Below, one piece after another: positions 1 to 9,900 of a stretch of 26,781 bases of DNA. The translations under genes were made by a program, and so were the position numbers. This DNA is from Sergeia podlipaevii. Lineage: Eukaryota > Euglenozoa > Kinetoplastea > Trypanosomatida > Trypanosomatidae. Position 1 is the first letter of the stretch. Every line of letters starts with the position of its first letter. Under the pieces are notes generated by a model. That model searched no databases and was not told where the DNA came from. It saw nothing but the letters and a program-made list of their open reading frames with translations. The DNA is taken from contig JASANZ010001951.1 of assembly GCA_030849805.1 (NCBI GenBank), positions 1-26,781 on the forward strand, given 5' to 3'.

Positions 1-110
1 CCAGCCGACCTATGAAAGTGCAGGATCAAACTACTCCCTGTCCTTCACATCCCACTGATGAGGATGAGATGAGGAGAGTTCGGTTAGGTGGGTCTAACAT
101 CTGATAAATC
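1..110 (+). mobile_element. Possible 5' signature of a degenerate SIDER/Pr77-type retroposon
   Basis: The first bases contain, in order, CAGCCGACC, a short spacer, TGCAGGATC and then TACTCCC. From memory, this order resembles the conserved ~77-79 bp signature at the 5' end of trypanosomatid ingi/L1Tc-type retroposons and their SIDER relics. In L1Tc that signature folds as an HDV-like ribozyme and carries an internal promoter. The 5' strand of the expected P1 helix would lie before base 1, so the element is cut by the window edge. No reverse-transcriptase coding region follows, and I see no clear 3' poly-A boundary. If real, it is a short non-coding relic, probably in the 3'UTR of the gene to the left. 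The match was made by eye against a remembered family signature and is tentative. Confidence 0.35.
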
Positions 111-839
111 AAATACAAATATGGAAAAATTGATGAAGATGTTCTTCTCATCTTATTGTTATTATTTTTATTATGGCGGTGCTGTAGCTCGTGCAGATTT
201 AAGTTTTGGGATCAAATATTAGAGACTTTTTTTCTTAAAGAGTACAGGATGTAGAAGCACTTTAGGTAAGTATAACCCTTTAAGGAATGTTCTTTGTTGT
301 TGTTGTTGTTTTGATAACCAAAGAATATTTTGCTGTAGGTAGAAGAGAGAGATAGAGAGAGAGAGGTCGGGTGCACAGTATTGGTTGTTTGTGCTGTTGC
401 TTTTTGCTCTCTTTCTATTATGTGTGTCTTCTGTGTGCCTCAATATATATATATATATATATAAGCTGGGAGGTGTCATGCAGAGATATATACCACTGAG
501 TGTTCTTTCTGTCCTCTTTCCTTCCCAGATTCATTATAGTAATTGGGGAGGAGGGAGGGAAGAGAGAAAGAAACACAAACAATACACTAAAAAGAATACA
601 TTGCATGGAGGTTGATTGAAATGCTCATTTAGGCTTTACTCGCATTGCTGCTGCTGCTACTGTCTTCTTTTGTGCTTAGCTACTTTTTCCCCATCTAGGT
701 TTTTACTGTTTGTGTGTGTTTATTTATTCTCTTCCTCAATGCATCTACACTACTTTTCACTTTTTTTTAAAAGTTTTTCTTTTTGAAAGCGGTGAGAAAA
801 GAAAGGTGCCACGGTGTTTCTTCTTTATCAACAAGGAGG
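111..839. other. Left intergenic region, no gene seen
   Basis: AT-rich spacer with simple repeats: a TTG run (293-311), a GA-rich run (341-366) and an alternating TA run (443-463). The short open frames here (for example 385-615) are built of low-complexity residues such as IYIYIY and are not credible genes. It probably holds the 3'UTR of an upstream gene and the start of the spacer before the PEX16-like gene. Confidence 0.6.
443..463. repeat. (TA)n microsatellite
   Basis: A 21-base alternating A/T run in the left intergenic spacer. Similar runs recur in other spacers of the window. Confidence 0.9.
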
Positions 840-847
840 AGGAGGTT

Positions 848-900
848 CTCTTTTTTTGGTACTGCATAGCCATCTTCTGACTCTCTCTCTACATACACAG
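848..900 (+). promoter_or_regulatory. Pyrimidine tract and trans-splice acceptor for the PEX16-like gene
   Basis: Pyrimidine blocks (TTCTCTTTTTTT, then CTCTCTCTCT) end in ACACAG, placing a likely spliced-leader acceptor AG at 899-900. An alternative AG lies at about 868. No ATG occurs between 900 and the chosen start at 1025, so the predicted 5'UTR of about 124 nt is free of upstream starts. Confidence 0.6.
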
Positions 901-1024
901 CATCGTTGTCTCGTAGCTTGCCGTAAGTGCAAGTTACTCATAGCATCAGATACACACATATTTAAAGAGTGAGGAAAATAGAAACGTACACGTTCTTGCG
1001 AAATCATTTTTTAAAAATAAAGAA

Positions 1025-2680
1025 ATGAGTTCACAAAGCGCCAAAGTACTCGCAGGCATTACCCGCAACGCGCTGCTTCCCTTTCACTGGTACGCCTCCT
1101 GGGTACGGGCCAACAGAGAAAACGCGTCTAGTCTCGAACGCTTAACACGCACCTTCGCTGTCATTTTCACCGACCCATCCAACATGGTGAACATGGAGGG
1201 CTTCTGGACCCTCTCTAAGATGCATGCATTCGCTAACGAATCCATTATTAGCACCGCTGGACGTCGCGTGGCCACCTCGGAGATCATAACGCTCGTGCTG
1301 CGCGCGGTACGTGAGGTGGAATGTCTTGGAGAGCTCATTATGCGCAAGTATAAGGGTCACCACGCCACGTGGAACGCTTTGCTCTGCCTAGAGTGCGTCA
1401 AGTGTCTCCTCAACGCGTGTGTTCATCGCCAAATGTTCCTTGTGTCTTGGATGTGGGAGTCCGCGATGGTGCGGCTGCGTCATGCGCTGTGGCGCTTGAC
1501 CGCTGCAAGACCAGCACTGCGTGGGAAAAGCCGTAGAAGCAAGGCGAGAAACAGCAGCAGTGACCTTTATGGAGATGGTGGTTCTGCCGTTAGCGGTGCC
1601 CTACCTCCCCTGCGTCACGGCAACTGCGGCGGTGGCAGTGCTGATCTTGGGGATGATGTGCAGCTGGTCATTCCACGTGTGATTTCCGCCCGGCGTCACG
1701 AGCATCGCCACTTCGCTGCCGCGACAGACGCGCATACCACTGCCGCGCTCTCTGCGACCTCGCCCGCCACTTACCAGGACAGCAGGGAGGGCTCCTGCGG
1801 TGAGGACGACGAAGACGACGTGGAGGCGCGCATGGCGCGGGAGCTGGCAGAAACCATTCCCTTCTCATGGGTAGATGTGCTTGGTATTTTTGTAGATTTG
1901 TTTATGTTGGTCCGGCCCGTTCTCATTGTTGCTGCCGCTCGCCGTGCCTTCCCAGGTGGCGCAGCAGGTGAGAAGATCGCCTCTCTTGCCCACGTAGCCG
2001 CCTCGTGCCCAGAGGTGAACACCGCCGCAGGGGCTGCCGTGGATGCGGCTAGCAAGTCTGATCCCATGTCTCTTGTTTGTGCCGCGGTGGCCGCCACTCC
2101 GCGGGAGACACTCTTTGCCAACTGGAAACTGTGGGGTGCGTTTGCGCTACTGGATGCCGTTGCGGCTTTGCTGGCGCGTCTTATCAAGAAGCACCGTGTG
2201 CCGGTTGTGTACATTGGCGAGGAGACTATTGCCAAAGAAAAGAAGAAGGAGGAGGAAATTGAGGGGGTCAGCGGTGGCGGCCGAGGGGTACAGATCAGCA
2301 ACGACAACAACAGAGATGGCGAGAGCGCGCTGCCTCCGCTACCGTCCCTTCCGAGCGGCGGTGGCGAAGGTGCGTCCGCGGACAGCGTGAACGCTGGCGA
2401 AGAGACACTCCAGGTACAGCAGGCGCAAGATATCGAGGTGGCAGCCGTGCCAGCAGTGGTGTCGCGCGATAGCCTTCGTGTGCAGCAGGCCATCCGCAAC
2501 ATGGCCTACTCCTTCCTCCGTGACCCCTTCTTCTCTAGTGCACTCAAGCAGCTCATATACAGGCACTTTGTTGAGGGATTCATCAATCGCATTCCGCTGA
2601 TTGGGTCTATAGTTGGGTTTCAGGTTTCCTATTTCCTGTGCATGCAGCACTACAGCTTCCTCTACTCTATGGGAGAATAG
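1025..2680 (+). CDS. PEX16: PEX16-like peroxisomal/glycosomal membrane biogenesis protein
   Basis: 551-residue protein, probably the kinetoplastid PEX16, which helps target membrane proteins to peroxisomes (glycosomes in these organisms). The N-terminus has the family pattern of a Y-x-x-W-V-x-x-N segment followed by a leucine-rich helix with a TRTFAVIFTDP block (about residues 23-52). Hydrophobic helices lie near 283-310 and 363-390. The C-terminus (about 485-551) matches the conserved PEX16 tail: YSFLRDPFF, then a helix, then IPLIGSIVG, ending in HYSFLYSMGE. Two disordered inserts, about residues 160-269 (Ser/Gly/Asp-rich) and 400-480 (Lys/Glu- then Gly/Pro-rich), account for the extra length. 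Without them about 360 residues remain, close to the usual PEX16 size. The start is the first ATG after the likely splice acceptor, in an A-rich context. No function other than PEX16 fits as well, but the match was made by eye. Confidence 0.72.
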   Translation: MSSQSAKVLAGITRNALLPFHWYASWVRANRENASSLERLTRTFAVIFTDPSNMVNMEGFWTLSKMHAFANESIISTAGRRVATSEIITLVLRAVREVECLGELIMRKYKGHHATWNALLCLECVKCLLNACVHRQMFLVSWMWESAMVRLRHALWRLTAARPALRGKSRRSKARNSSSDLYGDGGSAVSGALPPLRHGNCGGGSADLGDDVQLVIPRVISARRHEHRHFAAATDAHTTAALSATSPATYQDSREGSCGEDDEDDVEARMARELAETIPFSWVDVLGIFVDLFMLVRPVLIVAAARRAFPGGAAGEKIASLAHVAASCPEVNTAAGAAVDAASKSDPMSLVCAAVAATPRETLFANWKLWGAFALLDAVAALLARLIKKHRVPVVYIGEETIAKEKKKEEEIEGVSGGGRGVQISNDNNRDGESALPPLPSLPSGGGEGASADSVNAGEETLQVQQAQDIEVAAVPAVVSRDSLRVQQAIRNMAYSFLRDPFFSSALKQLIYRHFVEGFINRIPLIGSIVGFQVSYFLCMQHYSFLYSMGE

Positions 2681-3806
2681 TAATTTGTAGTAAGTTCTCT
2701 CTCTCCTTTTTTTATTTTTAAAAAAAAAAATCTACTCTGCACAGAAAGAAAGAAAATCATTTTCCATGATCGCTTTTTTTTTTCTCTCTCTCTCTTCTCT
2801 TCTACCCTTTCTCTCATTTTATTTTTATTTTATTTTTACGTCAACTGACGTGAAAGCAAACGCTTTCTTTTTCTTTTTCCTTCAATATCAAGAAGAGATG
2901 ATAGTTTGCTTTTTTGCTTATTATTATTATTGTTATTACTCTTATATTGCAAAAGTGTTACCGCGATGAGTGAGTTGGATAATTCTCCTCCCACCCCACC
3001 CTCCTTTTCCCCCGCTTGTCGTTGAAGAGTTATACAATATTCTGGCTAGTGCAGCACACATCCAACGAAATACATACAAAAGAGAAAGCGTGATTTAGTA
3101 AAACAGAGAAAGAGAGGAAAGAAGAAGAAGAAGAAGAAAGAAAAAAAAGGACTGAATGGTCAAGAGGAAGCACAATACTAATATCAAAAGAAGAAACTAT
3201 ATATACATTTAAATATGTTTGTTTGTTTGTTTGTTTACATATATAGCTTGAAACTGAGCACATTTTGGGTTTTGGAGGCAGCACTATTCCTTGTGGATCT
3301 GTGAGTATCTGTCTGTATGTGTAAGTGTAAGTAGGTGCAGGTTGGTGATGAACAGCTTACATCTTTAAAAAAAAAAAAATGGTTGGAAGCGTGTGCGCAG
3401 CGGGTTATATATATGGCAGGCCGTAGTGCTTTTATTGCTGGTTGTTACTGGATGGTATTTTGAGGTTATTACTGCAACATCAACTGTCAAAAACTGCACC
3501 TAACGTTTAGTTTTTAGTTTGTTTGTTTTTTCTTTCCTCCTTCTCTTGCCGTCTCACAATGCTATTCGTTTTTTTTTTTCGCTGATTACACACTCAGCCT
3601 ATAGAATACACACACTTGCACAAAGTATTACTATCTCTTTAGGTTTTCTATAAATATCAACAAAGGAAAGGGAGAAAAGAGTAAGAGAGAGAGAGAGGGA
3701 ACGCAAGCACACGACTCCGCGTGCACAGTAGCATTATTATTGTTAGTGTTAGATACATAAATATATACTACTGATTTGTAGTTGTGCTCGTGCGTGTGTG
3801 CCCTTT
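2681..3806. other. Intergenic region between PEX16-like gene and coiled-coil gene
   Basis: About 1.1 kb of AT-rich spacer holding the 3'UTR of the upstream gene and the approach to the next acceptor. It contains A and T homopolymers, an AAG run (about 3121-3140), a TTTG run (3216-3236) and GA-rich stretches (about 3682-3700). Open frames on either strand are low-complexity (F, Y, S-rich) and are rejected. No RNA gene was recognised. Confidence 0.6.
3216..3236. repeat. (TTTG)n microsatellite
   Basis: About five tandem TTTG units in the spacer. A similar TTTG run occurs at 20424-20446. Confidence 0.9.
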
Positions 3807-3871
3807 TTTTTTTCCTATTTTGCTTGCATTGTTTTTCCCCTTTTTCCCCCCCCCCCCTTTTCTGATACGAG
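3803..3871 (+). promoter_or_regulatory. Strong pyrimidine tract and trans-splice acceptor for the giant coiled-coil gene
   Basis: A long, almost pure pyrimidine tract including 12 consecutive C (3846-3857) is followed by TTTTCTGATACGAG. The first AG is at 3870-3871, and the first ATG after it is at 3927. An in-frame upstream ATG at 3798 lies before the acceptor and would be removed by trans-splicing. The site therefore decides the start codon, and the predicted 5'UTR is about 55 nt. Confidence 0.7.
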
Positions 3872-3926
3872 AAACAAAGCAAATAATATATATAAAGAAG
3901 GAAAGGCACAGCAAAACGGGCAAAAA

Positions 3927-6900
3927 ATGACACTTGAGGCAGCCCCTAACGAACAATACCCACCAGAAGAAGGGCAGCGGTCTCTACTGCATGACAACAA
4001 TAACAACGAAAGTGATGAAGTGGAGGCCCGTGCCTTGCGCGCGGTCGAGGAGTACCAGCATGTAATACAATCTGAACTTGTGGTCAGTGCGCTTGATCAG
4101 TCCGCGGAAGCGGTGGCGCAGGCACTTAATAGCCTTATCTTGTCTCACAAGGACAGCATGGCAAAGATGACGAGCATGAATGTAGGCTTGAGCCAGCGAC
4201 TGCTAGAATCCACAAAGGACATGGAGCTCCTGCGCAGTCAGCTCGCGCTGATTGACCCAGCGGGAAAGAAGAGAGGAGGAGCAGCAGCAACAGCAGTGCT
4301 CGTGCCTCAGGAAGAAGACGCTAGGGCTTCTGTAAGCGCTGGAGGTGAGGAAGGGGTTGAGGTGGATAGTAGGATTAGGTGTGATGATGATGATGATGGT
4401 GATGGTGGTAATGCTAGGAGTCACAATGTGGATGGTATCGAAGCAGACGGCACTGACACTACTAGTTCAATTGGTCAGAGCGTAGTAGCCAGTGAGACTT
4501 CACGGAACACGCTTCACACCGTCTACGGCACCACCACCACCACCGCCACCATTGATGGAACACTTCAGTCCAACCGCAGCATCGCCACTGTTCCAGGCAC
4601 TAGCGATGCCAGCACCAGTATCAGTACCACCCACGCAGCGACGGAAGAGGAAGAAATTGCAAATCTAATAAAAAACCCGGCCGCATTAGCTCAAGTGCTC
4701 GCCAACAACGCAACGGCTGAAAGCACGATTGTATTGCTGAAAGAGGACTGCGACAGGTGCCGCGGTAGCATTGCTGAGCTCACTCAGCTGCTTGCCACTG
4801 TCACTCAAGACAGCGCGCAGCACCGTGCTGAGCTGGAGCTCCTTAAGGCGACGAGCGTCTCTCGCTCCGCCTATGTGTCCATGGCGGAGCAGAGGGACAC
4901 GGCTGTGGCAGAGTGCACCCAGGTGAAGATGCAGCGCTCACTTCTGCTAGAGCAACTAGAGGCGATGCAGCAGGCGCGAGAAAGAGAGGGAGAAGAAACA
5001 GAGCGTATGGCGGCCGAACTAACCGAGGCACGGGCAGCTGTGAAACAACTTAGGATTGAAGCAGCTGCTTCTGGGGAAGGTAGTGCTGACGCAGCGGCAA
5101 CACACGCTCACCCGGGTCTTTGGGGTCTTGCTATGAAGGAGCTCGAGGCTCAAGCGACCGTCGCAGCTAATCAGAAGGATATGCAAGGGCAACTAGCAGA
5201 GGCCAAGGAGAGCATTCAGAAGCTCATCAAGGAGAAGGAGCAGGTACAGTCAGCTCTGGAGACTCTCACAGCTGAGGATGCGTGTCTGCGAGAGGACGCC
5301 CAGAGTATGGCGTACCGTAATAGCATTCTGTCCCAGCAGGTCACCTCACTCTTGGTGAAGGTGGAGAGCCTGAAGCGTGCGTTGCGCAACGCTGGTGGCG
5401 GTGGGGATGAGAACCTCTCTCGTGAAGTCTCCACAGCCACCCCCGCGGCATCCCCCGCTGCCTCTTCCACATCCGCGTCGAGTTGGACAGGCTTCACAGA
5501 TAGAGAAATCCGTCTGGCAGGCGAAGGCGAGGGCGTGAGCGGCCGCTTCATGCTCCCGTCCCGTCGTGCTCGTCTGCAGCAGCAGCAGCAAGTCGCAGGG
5601 GGCCCAATGCCATTACATCGCATGAGCAAAGATGCAGCGTTGGCTGCCAGCGAGGCACAGAGGCTGCTCCAGCAACGCCAGTCCACTACCAGCGGCACCA
5701 CAGCGTACGGGGCCTTCTCTTTTGCAGACGCATCGTCTTTGTCTTCGCCACAGTCGGCACATAGCCGCTGGCCACAAGATCAAACACTTCCACCCCAACA
5801 GCGGCAGCAAGAGAATACGCAGGGAAGCTATGCTGACGGTGCCCACGTATCGCACGGTGGTGATCCAGTTGGCGCCGTGGAGCCGCTCTCTACATCTCAT
5901 GGCCGCGCTCTTGACAGGAGTGGGCTACAGAAGGGACAGGCAGCACACACTCTCCTTGGCTGCAGCCCCCTTGACACTATTTTCTTCAATGCCAGTGGCG
6001 CAACAGCAGGAGGAGCATCTAAGGAGCGGACGGGCCTGGAAGTTGAACGTGGACTCCGCAGTAGTCTCGCCACCTTCTCTGCCCGACGTCGCACTGTGAC
6101 GCTGCGCAATATTGGGTGTGGGGAACTAGAGGTGAGCCTGCCGTGCCGACCGCGCCTGCCTGCCAGTGACCAGCTGAGCGGCACCGCGCTTGGTCGGCCG
6201 TCGTCCTACAGCGTGCTGGATCCACTGCATGGTACAGTGTCCCGTCACGGCTCAACGACGGAGGCACTGATGCAGGTGCACGCTGGCAGTGAGAGCGAAG
6301 GTGCATTTCGGGATGGCAACAGTAGTAGCAGTGAGAGTCTTGTCAGCGAGAGTGCACACCAAGACGTGGTGGGTTTTCTGGCTATGCTCGAGGCTGACGA
6401 GGATCTTGGCCGCTTCTCCGTCAACTCTGTCGCTGAACTTGTAGAACGCAATCAGGAGCTGGTGAAGCAGCTCTATACTGTGACACAGCGTTTGGAGAGC
6501 ACTCACATCCCATTTGCTAGAGCTCACTGCAAGCACACAAAAAGCAGCAGGTGTGTGGAGGAAGAGGAGCGCAGAAGCGGCTGGAGCGACATGCCAGGTG
6601 AGGATGTGGATAGTGCCGTCCGAGGGTTCCATGAGAAGTCTGTCTTTGCCTCTTCCGAGGCTTCTCCTTCAGCTCATAGAACGACAGCGGCGGGAGCGGG
6701 AGCAGCACCAAGCAACTTCATGCTACGTATGGGCACGAAGGCAACCATTGCGATGGCAGGTAGCCATGCAGGGCAGAACTCTCGCAAGCGGCCTCGTGGT
6801 GGGGGCCACAATGGGAAGGGCTGGGATGATCATGGCAGCAGCACACGGAACAGCAGCAGCAGCAGCAATGACGACAACGGCGAGGAGGCCGATGGCACGG

Positions 6901-9900
6901 AGGAAGGAGTTATAGTGGCGCTCAGTAATGATAATACGGCTGCTGGCAAACACAGTGGCAGCGATTGCCTGGTGCCGGCCACCGCTGTCCTCCCTGCTGA
7001 CTTACAGGGCAGTGTAGCCACACTCATATCCGCTATCGTCGAGAAGCACAAGGCGCACCAACTGGCGGCGGACAGCAGCACGGCGGACTCCCTCTTGCGC
7101 GTGATGCAGGCCTGGCAATCCAGTGCGCAGGAGTGCCACCGCAGCAACGCTGGAGGAGGAGGAAGCAATGCTACAAGGGCAAATGAGGAGTTCCTCTGTG
7201 GCGTGGTGCGCACACTGGTGCGGCTCTGTGTGGAGGTGACAAACCGTGTCTATGAGGCTGAGGGTAGTCTTGCGCGAGTGGAGGAGAAGGTCGCAGAGAG
7301 GACTCTTGCGTGTGGTCTGGATGCTCGCAAAATGGTGCAGGGTGTGGCAGCAAGTCTGAAGGAGGCGGTGCTGCGTATGGCGGCTGAACGCGTCGAGCAG
7401 CATCAGCGGCAGCGTGTCTCAGCGCTTGCCAGTTGCGATGAAAGAAGCAGCAGCACTGGCGCCACGAGTGTGCAAGACGTCGAACTGCTAGAGCATATTG
7501 CTGATCTCCTGCAGACCGCTGCGCTGAAGGACCAAACCATGCAACGTGTCTATCTAAGCGCGCAGGAGCGGCAGGCACAGTTTGTTACCAGAAAAGAACG
7601 CAAGATGGCACGACTGGCGGCCAAGGCGAAAGCAAGCGCCAGGGCAGCTCGCAAGGCCGCACGCGCCACGGCCATCACGATGGCTGCTGCTACAGTCGGA
7701 GTGACAGGCAGTCCTAATATGTCCGCGTTGCCAGGCGTTGCCGTTACGATTACTCCACGGCAGCACGCACAGAGGGCGATGATGATGATGACTATGGCGG
7801 CGCCTGCTGGAGGGGAAGGAGTCAGTCGCCGGACCTCACCAGTCCCACCCACACACGAAGGACACCATATGCTGCCTCAGAGCGTGGAGACACTGAGTAG
7901 CATGCGACTTGACGCTCAAGAAGGAGAAGGAGACGAAGAGGGTGTCCACCAGGGGATGCACGACGGCAACAGAGAGCAGCCGCACTGCTACGTACTCGGT
8001 GATGATGAAGAGGACGAAGAGGACTTCTACGCGGAGGACGAGGACGATGACCTGGACAAGGGCTTTGATGAGGAAAAAGGAACTTACACTGCTCTCAAGC
8101 GCCAGCTGGCGTTTGCCCAGGCTCAGCACAAGCAGGCCTCAGAAGAGCTGAGCGCAGAGAAGGCACGCCATATTGAGATGTGCGAGCGCATGTGGATGCT
8201 GGAGGTTGAGCGAGATGCCGCCTACACGGCACGCGCGGAGGCGCTCACTGAGATGGACACTATGGTGAAGCGGACCGAGTACGAGAGCATTGTCGGGGAT
8301 CTCGACTCTGCCAAGGCGATCGCGGAGGATCTCGAGGCGCAGCTGAAGTACGCTCATCAGGAGAAGAACCGCCTCGTGAATCGTGTGGGCGCGCTTGAAG
8401 CACAAGCAGTGGAACACAACTCCGCAGTGGATAAGGCCACCACCGTCTTCCAGGAGCGCATCCGGCAACTAGAAATCAACTTGTCAGAGACGGAAGGATG
8501 CGTGGAGCACTGGAGGAAGGCAGCAGAGCAAGAGGAAGACAAGGTGAAGCGCATGCAGCAGCTCATACAGGAAGGCGGTACGCAGTTACAAGAGACGCGA
8601 CATGAGCTAGAAGCCACATTGACGCAACTCCAGGAAGCGCGCCAGCTCTTTCTTGCCGATGACCGTTCACAACAGGCGCTCCTGGCCATGTACCCGAACG
8701 ATACGGCCCTGCCTGCCAACGTTGAGCTGGTACACGTTCTGCGGGATCGCTGTTCTGGTCTGGAGGGCGATGTGACCTCCTTGAAGGAGCAGGTAGCCAG
8801 ACTGGAGAAACAGACCGCAGCCGGAGAGCGATCCATTCGCCTGGCAGTGCAGCAGCGACAGGATGCTGAGGTGCAGCTGCAGGAGGTGCTGGCACGCGAG
8901 GCAGCCACGATGGAGGTGCGTGTCATCGATCCGGCCTGCGAGCCGAGGCCTGAGTCTGGCGAGACTGCTGCCGCTGGTGCCACAGACGTGAGCAGCGGTG
9001 GAGATCATCGTAGCGCCACACGCTCAAACCCAGAGAACGTCGTGGCCATCAGCAGCAGCAGCCAAGCAGCCGGTGGTGCCGAGCTGGCCACCATTGCTAC
9101 TACCTCTTACCGCGCGCTCCAGCAGCGCCTGCAGGAGACAGAGTCCCAGCTGGAGGGTTTGCGTGCTGAGGCCTCTGTGCTGCGTGACGCCGAGCGTGCG
9201 TGGAAGGAACGAGAAGTGCAGCTAAGGCAGCAACTGGACGCCATGAGCAGGGACCCTCTGAGCACGACTGTGAAGAAGTACGGTCTGGACGCGTGCAAGT
9301 CCTTTGAGGCCGCGGTGGCCGCGCTGAATGCCAAGGCGACGAACCTGCGAAAGGAGTTAGAAACAAGCAAAGAAGCGCAGAAACACGCAGAGGCGGAGCT
9401 TGTCAAGTCACAGGCAGCACTTGCGGAGGCAGAAGCCAGTGCAGAGGAGGCCCAGAGTACACTGGCACGTATTGTGATCACTGTGAGTGAAGTGAAGGCT
9501 CAGCTGTCAGAGGCAGAAAGCACCATCAAAGCCCACGAGGTCCAGCATGCAGCTGATTGCAACACCATTGCTGCTCGTGACGCCTCTATCAAGAACCTCG
9601 AAGAAGGCCTTGCTGCTCTGGACGCGGAGCGCGGCAACTTGCAGACTGCTCTGCATACATGCAAGACGGAGAGAGCCAAGTTCTACGAGGACAATGTTGC
9701 CCTTATCAGTAAGGTCACTGACTTAGAACAAGGGCTTCGACAGGCGGATGAGGAGAAGCGTGCCGCTAATGCGGCTCTTGCGCAAGGCATGTCTTCTGCC
9801 ACGCGCAGGCATCAAAGCAGGAGAGCGGCTGGAGCCTTGGGGGGCCGTGTGTCGGTAACGGGTGATCTGAGCGGCATGAGCGGCTCACCAACTCCGCAAA

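Noticed and set aside
55..85. CTGATGAG resembling a hammerhead ribozyme core
   Set aside because: No matching GAAA core segment with supporting stems is visible downstream.
1771..2502. 243-codon minus-strand frame opposite the PEX16-like gene
   Set aside because: Ser/Thr/Pro/Ala-rich reverse reading of the disordered inserts; the + strand has conserved family motifs.
8357..8983. 208-codon minus-strand frame within the coiled-coil gene
   Set aside because: It is the shadow of a GC-rich coding region; its Ser/Cys/Arg-rich composition is typical of reverse-frame reading.
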